Assembly (NCBI RefSeq): GCF_017826695.1
Contig: NZ_JAFFZW010000004.1
Location: forward strand, 62,001-126,000
DNA: 64,000 nucleotides
Direction: 5' to 3'
Source of the DNA: Pseudomonas alliivorans
GTDB lineage: Bacteria; Pseudomonadota; Gammaproteobacteria; Pseudomonadales; Pseudomonadaceae
In this document: piece by piece, positions 1-8,787 of the stretch
How the letters are laid out: each line of letters opens with the position of its first letter
Position numbering within the stretch: the stretch's first letter is position 1
Translations under genes and position numbers: made by a program
The notes under the pieces: generated by a model
The model's input: the letters and a program-made list of their open reading frames with translations, nothing else
Databases searched by the model: none
Told to the model about the DNA's origin: nothing

Positions 1-33
1 CCGCACCGCGTACGCCACAAGAAGCTGGCGTAA
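1..33 (+). CDS. Possible 3' end of a gene entering from the left
   Basis: In frame 1 the window opens with a short tail ending PHRVRHKKLA and a TAA at 31-33. A hairpin follows, and the next gene runs the opposite way. This fits the last codons of a + strand gene that starts before the window. The tail is too short to identify and could be chance. Confidence 0.3.
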   Translation, partial: PHRVRHKKLA

Positions 34-45
34 TACTGAGACAAC

Positions 46-70
46 AGGAGCGCCGTTTCTGGCGCTCCCG
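46..70. terminator. Hairpin between convergent genes
   Basis: GGAGCGCC (47-54) and GGCGCTCC (61-68) form an inverted repeat around a six-base loop. It lies between the stop of the possible left-hand gene and the stop of the Gre-like gene, so it could end transcription from both sides. No long T run follows, so this is a probable rather than classic Rho-independent terminator. Confidence 0.5.
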
Positions 71-75
71 TTGTA

Positions 76-576
76 TCAGCCTTCGTCCGTCTCGATCAGC
101 ACCACCTCGATCACCTGATCGCCCGCCGGTCGTTTCCATAACACCTCATCGCCCAACTGCGCGCCCAGCAACGCACGGCCCAGCGGCGAGCCCCAATTGA
201 TCAACCCATTGGCCGCATCGGCCTGATCTTCCCCAACCAGTTGCACACGCTGCTGGCGATCGTCTTCATCGGCAAATGTCACCCAACTGCCAATCTGCAC
301 CTTTTCGGTCGAAAGGGCGGGTGTGACCACCTGTGCGCTTTGCAGGCGCTGGTTGAAGTAACGCAGGTCGCGCTCCAGGTCTGCCAGACGCTGCTTGTCG
401 GCGTTGTCGCCTAACGTCGTCTGGGCGCTATGCTGCGACTGAAGATCACTCACCTGCTGTTGCAGTAATACCAGACCGTGAGCGGTGACGTAATTGGGCT
501 GCTCGCTGACCGTTCGCTCGACCGGCTGGTTGGCATCTGCGGCGGCGTTGTCTTCGTTTACAAATGCGCGACTCAT
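76..576 (-). CDS. GreA/GreB-family transcript-cleavage-factor-like protein
   Basis: The 166-residue protein has the two-part plan of Gre factors: a polar, helix-rich N-terminal half (about residues 30-80) likely to form a coiled coil, then a small globular C-terminal domain (about 90-166) with the Gre/FKBP-like pattern VxIGSWVTF, WGSPLGRALLGAQLGDEV. Gre factors bind in the secondary channel of RNA polymerase and stimulate RNA cleavage by arrested complexes. The coiled coil looks short and irregular, so this may be a Gre-domain regulator rather than canonical GreA or GreB. The ATG is preceded by GGGAGGA. It is probably monocistronic, since its neighbour is 79 bases upstream with its own ribosome site. 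Confidence 0.75.
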   Translation of the reverse strand: MSRAFVNEDNAAADANQPVERTVSEQPNYVTAHGLVLLQQQVSDLQSQHSAQTTLGDNADKQRLADLERDLRYFNQRLQSAQVVTPALSTEKVQIGSWVTFADEDDRQQRVQLVGEDQADAANGLINWGSPLGRALLGAQLGDEVLWKRPAGDQVIEVVLIETDEG

Positions 577-655
577 GAAGTGTCCTCCCTCAATTGGGGT
601 TGGGCCACGGTGAGGCGTGATTGGTTTCGTTGAAATGCCGGATGCTGCGTTTCAA

Positions 656-1009
656 TCAGTTCGGGCGGTAGGCTTTTGCGGCGCTGCGAGTCTTTTCCCG
701 CTCCCAGTCGCGGTCCCGGTCATTGAATATCTGGCCGGGGCTGAGTCGGTCACGACGGTCCTCGGACGCCTGGCACTGGCGAAATCCATCGCTCCAGCCT
801 TGGGCGTAGAGGCGATCCTTCAGGTAGCGGGGGACGTTTTTTCTGAACTGTCCGGAAAACGAGCCCGCTGCCGCCTTGCCACTGACGCATCCATCCTGAT
901 ACCCGTCGGCGAAGCCTGGCGGGTACCCTTCAGCCAGCATCTGGTCACGGGCGGACTGACAACCTGCCAGCCCGATGGCCAGCGACAACAACACCCAATG
1001 CAGCTTCAT
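656..1009 (-). CDS. Small predicted lipoprotein
   Basis: The 117-residue protein begins with a charged residue, a hydrophobic stretch and the lipobox LAGC, with the lipidated Cys at residue 17. It should therefore be exported and lipid-anchored. The mature part contains GYPPGFADGYQDGC and WSDGFRQC, a pattern of paired aromatic and Cys residues suggesting a disulfide in the periplasm. I do not recognise a functional family. AGGA seven bases before the ATG supports this start and this strand over the overlapping + strand frame. Confidence 0.7.
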   Translation of the reverse strand: MKLHWVLLSLAIGLAGCQSARDQMLAEGYPPGFADGYQDGCVSGKAAAGSFSGQFRKNVPRYLKDRLYAQGWSDGFRQCQASEDRRDRLSPGQIFNDRDRDWEREKTRSAAKAYRPN

Positions 1010-1210
1010 GGTGACTTCCTCGACGTATGAGGTGAGTCTAGAAGCGAATGTGTGAGTTATTTGTAAAAACGATGTAGGGAATAGGTAGTAGCGCTGTGCC
1101 AGCCGATGAACGATTTACGCTGAGTCGCTGGTCTCACGCATCCGCTGCAGTTTTTAATGACCTCCACAGACCTGGCACCCTTTGCGTTGCTTGTTCTTGA
1201 TGCTGCGGGT

Positions 1211-1232
1211 CCGCGCCCTTTCAAGGGCGCAA
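1211..1232. terminator. Hairpin after the DUF4105 gene
   Basis: GCGCCCTT (1213-1220) and AAGGGCGC (1223-1230) form a perfect inverted repeat just beyond the stop of the minus-strand DUF4105 gene. There is no clear T run on either side. Confidence 0.4.
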
Positions 1233-1252
1233 GGGATCGCTGTCCAACGGGA

Positions 1253-3106
1253 TCAGTAGTGATACCACTTCACTTCGAGCATCACTTCGTTCTGTGGCGA
1301 ACTCATCTGGCTGAATTCACGCTGGGCACTCAGGCGCAGGCCTACGTTTCGGGACAGTTCCCATTGCTGGTTGAGACTGACGCTGCGGCGTACTTCGCCG
1401 TTGGTGAAGTAGTCGCCCTTGGCTTCCAGGCTCAGGTTGCCCAATGGGTTGCGCCACAGCAGGCCGGTGTTGAAACCTGCAGCTGGCGAGATGAATGCCG
1501 AAAAGTCATTGTTGTGCTCGACGCGCACTGTGCCCAGCACGAAGCCCAGCACTTCGTCACCCAACTGCCAGGTGCCGCCTGCGCCGCCATTGACGTGGCT
1601 GACCAGATTTTCATCGCCATGTTTGCCCAGCACCCGCTCGAGGCCGCCGGTGACTTGCCATGACCACGGCTTGAGCAGTTCGGTACGTGGTGTCAACGAG
1701 CGAATGGTCGCCAGATCCAGTTGCTGGACCTGCCAGTCGTTACCTTCGTATTGGCGTACCTTGAGTTGCAGAATCTCGATCTGAGCGCCGAGTGGGAAAC
1801 CGTAGGCATTGTCGTTCAGGTCGTGATACGCCATGCGCAGGCCGTACTCACCGAACGCCCGGTCGCCCCGTGTGCCGACACCCAGCTGCCAGGTACGTGA
1901 TTCATGTCCGTCTTCCGGCAGGCCGGGTCGCTGGATATCCAATTGCGGCGGTGGGTTCTGGTTGATGGCCTGCAACAGTTCGAAACTGCGTTGGGAGCGC
2001 GCGGTGTCACGTTCCAGTCCGTTGGCACGATAGCGTTCGAGGCGATAGGCCGCGTCCTGAATCAACGCGCGGCGCTCCTTGGGCTGGGCCAGGTACTGAC
2101 GGTCCTGCAGTTGTTTCTGGTCCGCGCTGACCTTCAATACCCATTGTTGTTCGTCAGCGTTCAGCGGTTCGGCACGGCTGAGCAGTTCGCGTTCGCGAGA
2201 AGGCCGGTAATCGATACTCTCCACCAGTCCAGCGGCCTTGATGGCTTTGACGGTGTCGGTCGGGATGGCCGTCAGGCCAAACTGTTCGGTCAGGTGCAGG
2301 CCGGGGCGGGCAACCTGCAACAGTTCCAGTAGACGATACGAGCAGTTTTCATCGAAGAAGAAGTAGCTGAAACGAATCTGTTTCAGCTCCCAGACGTGCT
2401 CGACCATGCGTCCGGTTTCTTCGGGCGTCAGGTTCAGCCGGTACTCCCACAGATCGCGGTTCTCCAGACTGCGGTATTCCGACAGTTTTTCCTGATACGG
2501 CACCAGTGCAAAAAGACCGGGGTAGCCGCCCATCAGGCCTTTCCAGGCATAGAGAATGCTGTTGTCCATACCTTCGATGTAGGCGCCGAAGTTGATCGCG
2601 TAGCTCAACAACGTGGTGCTGTTCGCCTTCGCGCTGGCCGGATCGATGCGCAGCAGCGTGTGGCCGAACATGGACGACGGGCTGTTGAGGTAGGCCGCCG
2701 GGAAGATCAGCACGGTGCTGTCCGGCGCGACGTCCTTGTACCAGGTCTTGAATTCCTTGCAGTCCAGCACCGGCAGATCGGTCAGTTTCAACTGATCGCG
2801 CAGCCAGCGGGTCCTTGCAGGGTAGACGCACTGTGCGTGGGTCTGCTCGTTGGTGACGGGCGCATAAATGGCGTCGAGCGTCGCGCTCAGTTCAGCCGTC
2901 GGGTCATGCGCGCCATCGGCCGCGAGAAAGAATTTGGGGTCGTCTACGTAACTGCGCCAGCCGCCGAGCTTGCCCGCCTCGTAATGGCCCAGTGAAATCC
3001 AGAATGGCTCGTTGGCCAGTTGCTGCAAACGGTCGGCAGCCACACGCGGCGCGGCAGACAAGGGGGCACAGACAAACAGCGCCAGCAAGGCAAGACGTTT
3101 GAGCAT
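1253..3106 (-). CDS. DUF4105 (Lnb N-terminal-like) envelope protein
   Basis: The protein has 617 residues from the ATG at 3106; a TTG three codons earlier would add MPS. An N-terminal signal peptide (LLALFVCAPLSAA) precedes a domain recognisable as DUF4105, a papain-like fold related to the N-terminal region of lacto-N-biosidase maturation proteins. The Cys/His-type motifs visible are SMFGHTLLRID and FDENCSYRLLELL. The last 200 residues read as a beta-rich segment of alternating hydrophobics ending in an aromatic residue (VKWYHY), which suggests an outer-membrane or periplasmic barrel-like part. Function is unknown; it is likely an envelope peptidase or amidase-type protein. The DUF3015 gene is 62 bases upstream on the same strand. 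Confidence 0.75.
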   Translation of the reverse strand: MLKRLALLALFVCAPLSAAPRVAADRLQQLANEPFWISLGHYEAGKLGGWRSYVDDPKFFLAADGAHDPTAELSATLDAIYAPVTNEQTHAQCVYPARTRWLRDQLKLTDLPVLDCKEFKTWYKDVAPDSTVLIFPAAYLNSPSSMFGHTLLRIDPASAKANSTTLLSYAINFGAYIEGMDNSILYAWKGLMGGYPGLFALVPYQEKLSEYRSLENRDLWEYRLNLTPEETGRMVEHVWELKQIRFSYFFFDENCSYRLLELLQVARPGLHLTEQFGLTAIPTDTVKAIKAAGLVESIDYRPSRERELLSRAEPLNADEQQWVLKVSADQKQLQDRQYLAQPKERRALIQDAAYRLERYRANGLERDTARSQRSFELLQAINQNPPPQLDIQRPGLPEDGHESRTWQLGVGTRGDRAFGEYGLRMAYHDLNDNAYGFPLGAQIEILQLKVRQYEGNDWQVQQLDLATIRSLTPRTELLKPWSWQVTGGLERVLGKHGDENLVSHVNGGAGGTWQLGDEVLGFVLGTVRVEHNNDFSAFISPAAGFNTGLLWRNPLGNLSLEAKGDYFTNGEVRRSVSLNQQWELSRNVGLRLSAQREFSQMSSPQNEVMLEVKWYHY

Positions 3107-3133
3107 AGAGGGCAACTAGTCAGGGAGAAGAGT

Positions 3134-3158
3134 CCCGCCCCTCATGAAGAGGGGCGGG
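3134..3158. terminator. Hairpin between DUF3015 and DUF4105 genes
   Basis: CCCGCCCCTC (3134-3143) and GAGGGGCGGG (3149-3158) form a ten-base-pair perfect stem with a five-base loop. It follows the stop of the DUF3015 gene on the minus strand. There is no T tract, so it may slow or reduce read-through rather than stop it. Confidence 0.5.
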
Positions 3159-3167
3159 CGAACGACT

Positions 3168-3656
3168 TTAAGCCTGGGTAGCGTACTTGGCCAGGGTTGG
3201 ATCGTTTTTCAGAACGTTGACGGTGTTGGCGTGAACGTCTTCGGCAGTGGCGTCAGCCTTGCTGAAGATTTGCGAGAAGTGCTCGTGAGTGACAGCGGCG
3301 AAATGCGCGCGATCTTCCGGGGCGACACCGAGCACGACCGCGTAAGTGGTCAGTGCTTCGCCTTGGCCCATGGCCATATCTTTGGAAAGCTCATCCATCA
3401 TGCCGTTCATGGCCAGCCAGGATTTGCCGCCATAAGTGAGGGCGCTGTTGGTAGAGCAGCCGTTGGTGCCGGACGTCATGCCGAACGTGGCGTTGCCCGA
3501 AGTACCGTTGGTAGTAGAAGCCAGGAAGTGAGCGGGAGTGCCGCGTTGACCTTCAAACAGCATGTTGCCCCAGCCACAATCCGGGCCGCCTGGCGCTTGG
3601 GCCATGGCGTTGATGGATACAGCGGCGAAGAGCGTTCCTAGAAGAATCCGTTTCAT
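3168..3656 (-). CDS. DUF3015 family exported protein
   Basis: From the ATG at 3656 the protein has 162 residues and begins with a clean Sec signal peptide (MKRILLGTLFAAVSINAMAQ). The frame extends nine codons further upstream, but that would bury the signal peptide. The mature part contains GPDCGWGNMLFEG and TSGTNGCSTNSALTY, the two conserved Cys-containing patches typical of DUF3015, so a periplasmic disulfide is likely. Its role is unknown. It lies upstream of the DUF4105 gene on the same strand. Confidence 0.8.
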   Translation of the reverse strand: MKRILLGTLFAAVSINAMAQAPGGPDCGWGNMLFEGQRGTPAHFLASTTNGTSGNATFGMTSGTNGCSTNSALTYGGKSWLAMNGMMDELSKDMAMGQGEALTTYAVVLGVAPEDRAHFAAVTHEHFSQIFSKADATAEDVHANTVNVLKNDPTLAKYATQA

Positions 3657-3942
3657 AGCTTTTTTCTCTTTATGGTCAGCCAAGGGTCGAGTTTCTTTCG
3701 TGTCACACCATGCCGGAAAGCTGTTTTCAGCGATCCGCGACGTTTTGAGTTTAGGCAGGCTTCAAGGGTTCCGTGAGCTATTGCAGAATATTGCGTAAAA
3801 CCGCGTTTTTTATTGCAGATGAAACGTCTTTCATGGATGTAAAGTCTTTCAGACGTCTGCTGCCTTGAAAGCCTGTCTTGCAAGTCGTGTGCAGCGAGCG
3901 CCAGAATGCCTGCATCTGCCCCGCCTGATGTAAGGAACACTG

Positions 3943-6378
3943 ATGCCCGATTCTGTCGCAGCCAACCTACGCCTGGCGCCACACGCGCTGACCCGTCCGT
4001 TTTCCGCTGAGCAGTTCAGCTTTACGACCACCAACGATCTGGAACCCTTTCGCGGTGTGCTCGGCCAGGAGCGAGCGGTAGAAGCCTTGCAGTTCGGGGT
4101 CGCGATGCCGCGTCCCGGTTACAACGTATTTGTCATGGGCGAGCCCGGCACCGGCCGGTTCTCGTTCGTGAAGCGCTACCTCAGGGCCGAAGGCAAGCGT
4201 ATGCATACGCCGTCGGACTGGGTGTACGTCAACAATTTCGACGAACCTCGCGAGCCGCGTGCGCTGGAGCTGCCGCCGGGCAGCGCGCAAGCATTCATTG
4301 CCGACATCGGCGGCCTGATCGATAACCTGCTGGTGACCTTTCCGGCCGTGTTCGAGCACCCCTCGTATCAGCAAAAGAAGAGCTCGATCGATCGTGCCTT
4401 CAATCAGCGCTACGACCGCGCGCTGGACGTGATCGAGCGCCTGTCGCTGGAAAAGGACATCGCGCTGTACCGCGACAGCAGCAACATCGCCTTCACGCCG
4501 ATGGCAGACGGCAAGGCACTGGACGAAGCCGAATTCTCGCAACTGCCGGAAGCGGATCGCGAGCGTTTTCATGAAGACATTTCCGCGCTTGAAGAGCGCC
4601 TGAATGAAGAGCTTGCCAGCCTGCCGCAGTGGAAGCGTGAGTCGAGCAATCAACTGCGTCAGCTCAACGAGGAAACCATCACCCTGACCCTGCAGCCTTT
4701 GCTGGCACCGTTGTCGGAAAAGTACGCCGAGAACGCTGCCGTCTGCGCGTATCTGCAGGCGATGCAGGTGTACCTGCTCAAGACACTGGTCGAGCAACTG
4801 GTCGACGACAGCAAGACCGATGCTCAGGCCCGCAAGCTGCTTGAAGAGCATTACAGCCCGAGCCTGGTGGTCGGTCATACACACGATGGCGGCGCACCGG
4901 TGGTGTTTGAGCCGCATCCGACCTACGACAACCTGTTCGGCCGCATTGAATACAGCACCGATCAGGGCGCGCTCTACACGACCTATCGTCAACTGCGCCC
5001 GGGCGCACTGCACCGTGCCAATGGCGGCTTCCTGATTCTGGAAGCGGAGAAAATGCTCGGCGAGCCCTTCGTGTGGGACGCGCTCAAGCGCACTCTGCAG
5101 TCGCGCAAGCTGAAAATGGAATCGCCGCTGGGCGAGCTGGGCCGTGTCGCAACGGTGACCCTCACGCCGCAGGTCATTCCCTGGAACGTCAAGATCGTCA
5201 TCATCGGATCGCGCTCGCTGTATTACACGCTGCAGGATCTGGATCCTGACTTCCAGGAGATGTTCCGGGTGCTGGTCGACTTCGACGAAGAAATTCCGAT
5301 GGTCGACGAAACCCTGGAGCAATTTGCCCAGTTGCTGAAAACCCGCACCTCGGAAGAGGGCATGGCACCGCTGACTGCCGACGCCGTTGCGCGTCTGGCG
5401 ACCTACAGCGCGCGTCTGGCCGAGCATCAGGGGCGTCTCTCGGCGCGTATCGGTGATCTGTTCCAGCTGGTCAGCGAAGCGGATTTCATTCGTCAACTGG
5501 CCAGCGATGACAGGACCGACGCAGGTCACATCGAGCGCGCGCTCAAGGCCAAGGCCACGCGCACCGGGCGCGTTTCGGCGCGGATTCTCGATGACATGAT
5601 GGCCGGGGTCATTCTGATCGACACCGACGGTGCGGCTGTCGGCAAGTGCAACGGCCTGACGGTTCTGGAAGTGGGGGATTCGGCGTTCGGCGTGCCGGCG
5701 CGTATTTCCGCCACCGTCTATCCGGGGGGCAGCGGCATCGTCGATATCGAGCGTGAGGTCAACCTCGGGCAGCCGATCCACTCCAAGGGCGTGATGATTC
5801 TGACCGGTTACCTGGGCAGCCGTTATGCGCAGGAATTTCCGCTCGCGATCTCGGCCAGCATCGCGCTTGAGCAATCCTACGGTTACGTCGACGGCGACAG
5901 CGCCTCGCTGGGCGAGGTGTGCACGCTGATTTCGGCGTTGTCCCGCAGGCCGCTCAAGCAGTGTTTCGCGATCACAGGCTCCATCAACCAGTTTGGTGAA
6001 GTGCAGGCGGTCGGCGGGGTCAACGAGAAGATCGAAGGCTTCTTCCGGTTGTGCGAGGCGCGCGGTCTGACGGGCGAGCAGGGTGCAATCATCCCGCACG
6101 CCAACGTGACCACACTCATGCTTGATGAGCGCGTAGTGCAGGCCGTGCGTGACGGTCAGTTCCACATCTACGCGGTGCGCCAGGCTGATGAAGCCTTGAG
6201 CCTGCTGGTGGGCGAGCCGGCCGGTTCGCCGAATGAGCAGGGCGAATTCCCCGAAGGCAGCGTCAATGCGCGCGTGGTCGAGCGTCTGCGCGACATCGCC
6301 GAAATGCTCAGCGATGAAGACCTGAAGGAAGAGCTGGAAAAGGAGCCTGCCCAGCTGCAACCGGAACTCAAGGTCTGA
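3943..6378 (+). CDS. Lon-like AAA-family ATP-dependent protease
   Basis: The 811-residue protein combines an AAA-type ATPase (about residues 25-460) with a C-terminal S16 Lon protease domain (about 560-780). The catalytic Ser sits in DGDSASLGE (Ser653) and the catalytic Lys in NEKIEGFF (Lys696), the Ser-Lys dyad of Lon. There is no Lon N-terminal substrate-binding domain, so it belongs to the short LonB/YcbZ-like group (AAA_32 type). The P-loop reads GEPGTGRFS (66-74), with Arg72 where Lys is usual. A long helical insertion (about 130-300) lies within the ATPase part. It probably acts in the cytoplasm in protein quality control; its substrates are unknown. A 15-base-pair hairpin follows the stop. 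Confidence 0.88.
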   Translation: MPDSVAANLRLAPHALTRPFSAEQFSFTTTNDLEPFRGVLGQERAVEALQFGVAMPRPGYNVFVMGEPGTGRFSFVKRYLRAEGKRMHTPSDWVYVNNFDEPREPRALELPPGSAQAFIADIGGLIDNLLVTFPAVFEHPSYQQKKSSIDRAFNQRYDRALDVIERLSLEKDIALYRDSSNIAFTPMADGKALDEAEFSQLPEADRERFHEDISALEERLNEELASLPQWKRESSNQLRQLNEETITLTLQPLLAPLSEKYAENAAVCAYLQAMQVYLLKTLVEQLVDDSKTDAQARKLLEEHYSPSLVVGHTHDGGAPVVFEPHPTYDNLFGRIEYSTDQGALYTTYRQLRPGALHRANGGFLILEAEKMLGEPFVWDALKRTLQSRKLKMESPLGELGRVATVTLTPQVIPWNVKIVIIGSRSLYYTLQDLDPDFQEMFRVLVDFDEEIPMVDETLEQFAQLLKTRTSEEGMAPLTADAVARLATYSARLAEHQGRLSARIGDLFQLVSEADFIRQLASDDRTDAGHIERALKAKATRTGRVSARILDDMMAGVILIDTDGAAVGKCNGLTVLEVGDSAFGVPARISATVYPGGSGIVDIEREVNLGQPIHSKGVMILTGYLGSRYAQEFPLAISASIALEQSYGYVDGDSASLGEVCTLISALSRRPLKQCFAITGSINQFGEVQAVGGVNEKIEGFFRLCEARGLTGEQGAIIPHANVTTLMLDERVVQAVRDGQFHIYAVRQADEALSLLVGEPAGSPNEQGEFPEGSVNARVVERLRDIAEMLSDEDLKEELEKEPAQLQPELKV

Positions 6379-6390
6379 TGCCGGACTGAA

Positions 6391-6424
6391 GGGCACCGGG
6401 TGTTCTCCTGAACACCCGGTGCCC
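6391..6424. terminator. Strong perfect hairpin after the Lon-like gene
   Basis: The 15-base arms at 6391-6405 and 6410-6424 are exact reverse complements around a TCCT loop. The stem begins 13 bases after the stop codon. It lacks a T run, so it may act as a Rho-independent-like terminator or protect the mRNA 3' end. Confidence 0.65.
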
Positions 6425-6551
6425 GTTCATCAGGCAAGGTTTTGCAATCCGACTTTTCTTCTATCCTCTCAGGTGATCGTGGTGGCCAAATGGACTGGCG
6501 CATTTTCCTGCCGTGGAGGAGGGTGATACCGCTGCTGAAAAGGAGCTCGCC

Positions 6552-6884
6552 ATGTCGCGCAGCCTCTGCCTCAACCGTGAATGCCTCGGGCTCATCACCC
6601 GTATCGAATGCGTCATCCGGCCGATGCCTGGCCAAGATGGCCTGTGGATGCTGCTGTTTGCTGCCGGAATGTCTGGCGAGCAACCTTCTGCGCTTCGCTC
6701 CCAGGGACCGTTCAACAGTCTCGCTGCTGCCGAGTCCGTTCTGAGCAGCATTGCCGAAAATCTGCTGTTGGGCGGCTACCATACTGCCGATGTGCCCATC
6801 TGGACGCTGCACATGCAGGCTGAACTGCGCCGGATCAACAGCGACAGTTCCAGCTATCAGCGTTCTTCTCCGTTCAAATTCTAG
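6552..6884 (+). CDS. Conserved small protein of unknown function
   Basis: The 110-residue protein is preceded by AGGAG seven bases before the ATG at 6552, which decides the start; the frame is open 13 codons further up. It contains two Cys early on (SLCLNRECLGLITRIECVI), then a mixed alpha/beta segment and a polar, Ser-rich tail. It has no signal peptide or membrane segment, so it is probably cytoplasmic. I recognise it only as a small protein kept next to the Lon-like gene in pseudomonads. Confidence 0.65.
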   Translation: MSRSLCLNRECLGLITRIECVIRPMPGQDGLWMLLFAAGMSGEQPSALRSQGPFNSLAAAESVLSSIAENLLLGGYHTADVPIWTLHMQAELRRINSDSSSYQRSSPFKF

Positions 6885-6977
6885 ATCGTGGCTTCTGCGT
6901 TATTTTGTCGCACACCTAGAGCCTTGCGTTCCCGCTGATATACTCGCGCGTCTTTTTCAAAACACTTGCGAGTCTCA

Positions 6978-7484
6978 ATGGAACGTTTCTTCGAAAATGC
7001 CATGTATGCATCGCGCTGGTTGCTGGCGCCGATCTATTTCGGTTTGTCCCTTGGGTTGCTGGCGCTCTGCCTGAAGTTCTTTCAGGAAATCTTTCACGTC
7101 CTCCCCAATATCTTCAGCCTGGCCGAAGCCGATCTGATCCTGGTGCTGCTGTCGCTGATCGACATGGCGCTGGTGGGCGGTCTGTTGGTCATGGTCATGA
7201 TCTCCGGCTACGAGAACTTCGTTTCGCAGCTGGATATCGATGAAGACAAAGAAAAGCTCAACTGGCTGGGCACCATGGATTCCTCGTCGCTGAAGATGAA
7301 AGTCGCAGCGTCCATCGTGGCGATTTCGTCCATCCACCTGCTGCGCGTGTTCATGGACGCCACCAACATCAAGACTGAATACCTGATGTGGTACGTGATC
7401 ATCCACATGACCTTCGTGATCTCGGCGTTCGCAATGGGCTATCTGGACAAGCTGACCAAACTGGACAAGCTGACCAAGCAGTAA
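6978..7484 (+). CDS. UPF0114 (YqhA family) inner-membrane protein
   Basis: The 168-residue protein has four hydrophobic segments (about residues 10-40, 55-80, 110-130, 135-155) and the family hallmarks [20 protein letters not shown] and [14 protein letters not shown]0114 proteins (E. coli YqhA) are integral inner-membrane proteins of unknown function. The ATG at 6978 is preferred over a TTG four codons upstream because the family begins with MERF. A TATACT box at 6939-6944 could be the -10 of its promoter. A near-palindromic GC-rich sequence follows the stop at 7511-7542. Confidence 0.88.
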   Translation: MERFFENAMYASRWLLAPIYFGLSLGLLALCLKFFQEIFHVLPNIFSLAEADLILVLLSLIDMALVGGLLVMVMISGYENFVSQLDIDEDKEKLNWLGTMDSSSLKMKVAASIVAISSIHLLRVFMDATNIKTEYLMWYVIIHMTFVISAFAMGYLDKLTKLDKLTKQ

Positions 7485-7629
7485 ACCCTTCGCTGCTTCA
7501 GGCTCATCTCCGCCTGCCCCGCGCTTGAAACGAACGAGGGGCGGGCGGTTTCGTTTCTGGATTGTTGTTTCGGCGTGCTGTAAAAAGTCCGCTGCGATGC
7601 TTTCAGCAAACGACGAAAGAGGTTCGATC

Positions 7630-7938
7630 ATGAATTATCAGGAATTTACCGACCATGCTCAGGCTGGCCGGGTCAATGAGCTGAATCTGATCTCGATCGA
7701 GGGCGGCATTTATCTGCTGGAGGTGCTGATGAACGGCAGCTCCGGGATGCTCAAGGATCAAGCGGGCAAGACCTTGCATCTGCGCTCTGTCGAACATGCA
7801 CGCGACCTGCTCAAGAACCTCCCGGTGGTGCCTTTCTATCTGGTCCACTGCGTGGTGCATGACGAGCTGTGTGGCATGCCGGTCAACGACCGTTCCGAGA
7901 TGCGCATGCCGATCTCCTTTCACTCATCCTGGTCCTGA
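7630..7938 (+). CDS. DUF6482 family small protein
   Basis: The 102-residue protein starts at the ATG at 7630, shortly after GAAAGAGG; the frame is open upstream, but that part is not protein-like. The sequence includes LNLISIEGGIYLLEVLMNG, KDQAGKTLHLRSVEHARDLLK and a C-terminal DRSEMRMPISF, which I recognise as a small conserved Pseudomonas family, probably DUF6482. It is alpha/beta with no signal or membrane segment. It is likely a cytoplasmic stress- or metabolism-associated protein of unknown role. Confidence 0.7.
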   Translation: MNYQEFTDHAQAGRVNELNLISIEGGIYLLEVLMNGSSGMLKDQAGKTLHLRSVEHARDLLKNLPVVPFYLVHCVVHDELCGMPVNDRSEMRMPISFHSSWS

Positions 7939-8090
7939 CGCAACGTAGCGCTTTGCCACGGTGGTAGGGCCTGTCAGGCCAATTGTGCTAGGCTGTTTGC
8001 CCTTTTGGTTCGGGGTGCCACCGAGCGGGTCGTGATTGCCACACAGGTTCTCATGTCCGCCGACAGCGCGCCCCTTTGCGGAGCAGTGTC

Positions 8091-8708
8091 ATGTCCGAAG
8101 TCAATCTGTCCACCGACGAAACACGCGTCAGCTACGGTATTGGCCGTCAGTTGGGCGACCAACTGCGCGACAACCCGCCACCTGGCGTCAATCTGGACGC
8201 CATCCTGGCTGGCCTGACCGATGCGTTCAACAGCCTGCCGAGCCGCGTAGGTCAGGAAGAAATGTCCGCCAGCTTCAAGGTCATCCGCGAAATCATGCAG
8301 GCTGAAGCGGCTGCCAAGGCCGAGAAAGCGGCAGGCGCCGGTCTGGCCTATCTGGCGGAAAACGCCAAGCGTGAAGGCGTGACCACACTGGCTTCGGGTC
8401 TGCAGTTCGAAGTTCTGACCGCTGGCACCGGTCCAAAGCCGACGCGTGAAGATCAGGTTCGTACTCACTACCACGGTACGCTGATCGATGGCACCGTGTT
8501 CGACAGCTCGTACGATCGTGGCGAACCAGCCGAATTCCCGGTTGGCGGCGTGATCGCTGGCTGGACCGAGGCGCTGCAACTGATGAACACCGGCAGCAAA
8601 TGGCGTCTGTACGTGCCGAGCGAGCTGGCTTACGGCGCGCAAGGCGTTGGCAGCATCGCACCGCACAGCGTGCTGGTATTTGACGTGGAACTGCTGGCCG
8701 TTCTGTAA
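8091..8708 (+). CDS. fklB: FKBP-type peptidyl-prolyl cis-trans isomerase FklB
   Basis: The 205-residue protein has an N-terminal helical dimerisation domain typical of the FKBP22/Mip group (RVSYGIGRQLGDQL, VGQEEMSASFKVIREIM) and a C-terminal FKBP_C domain (about 105-205). Active-site signatures include VRTHYHGTLIDGTVFDSSYDRG, GGVIAGWTEALQLM and ELAYGAQG. It catalyses cis-trans isomerisation of prolyl bonds. No signal peptide is visible, so it is cytoplasmic, unlike the exported FkpA/Mip. The ATG at 8091 fits the family start; five further codons upstream are less likely. Confidence 0.93.
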   Translation: MSEVNLSTDETRVSYGIGRQLGDQLRDNPPPGVNLDAILAGLTDAFNSLPSRVGQEEMSASFKVIREIMQAEAAAKAEKAAGAGLAYLAENAKREGVTTLASGLQFEVLTAGTGPKPTREDQVRTHYHGTLIDGTVFDSSYDRGEPAEFPVGGVIAGWTEALQLMNTGSKWRLYVPSELAYGAQGVGSIAPHSVLVFDVELLAVL

Positions 8709-8787
8709 CGGATTCAGGCGGTACGCAAGGTTGCTGAACGAGTCGTCTTGATCCGTTCAGCAACGGGGTTGTGCTGATGCTTCATGC

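Noticed and set aside
617-1030. + strand frame opposite the small lipoprotein
   Set aside because: The minus-strand gene has a lipobox and a well-placed ribosome site; the + frame has neither.
3967-6396. 809-codon open frame antisense to the Lon-like gene
   Set aside because: It is the mirror of a high-GC coding gene. The sense strand has clear ATPase and Lon protease motifs; the antisense product is rich in Arg, Gln, His and Leu with no domain.
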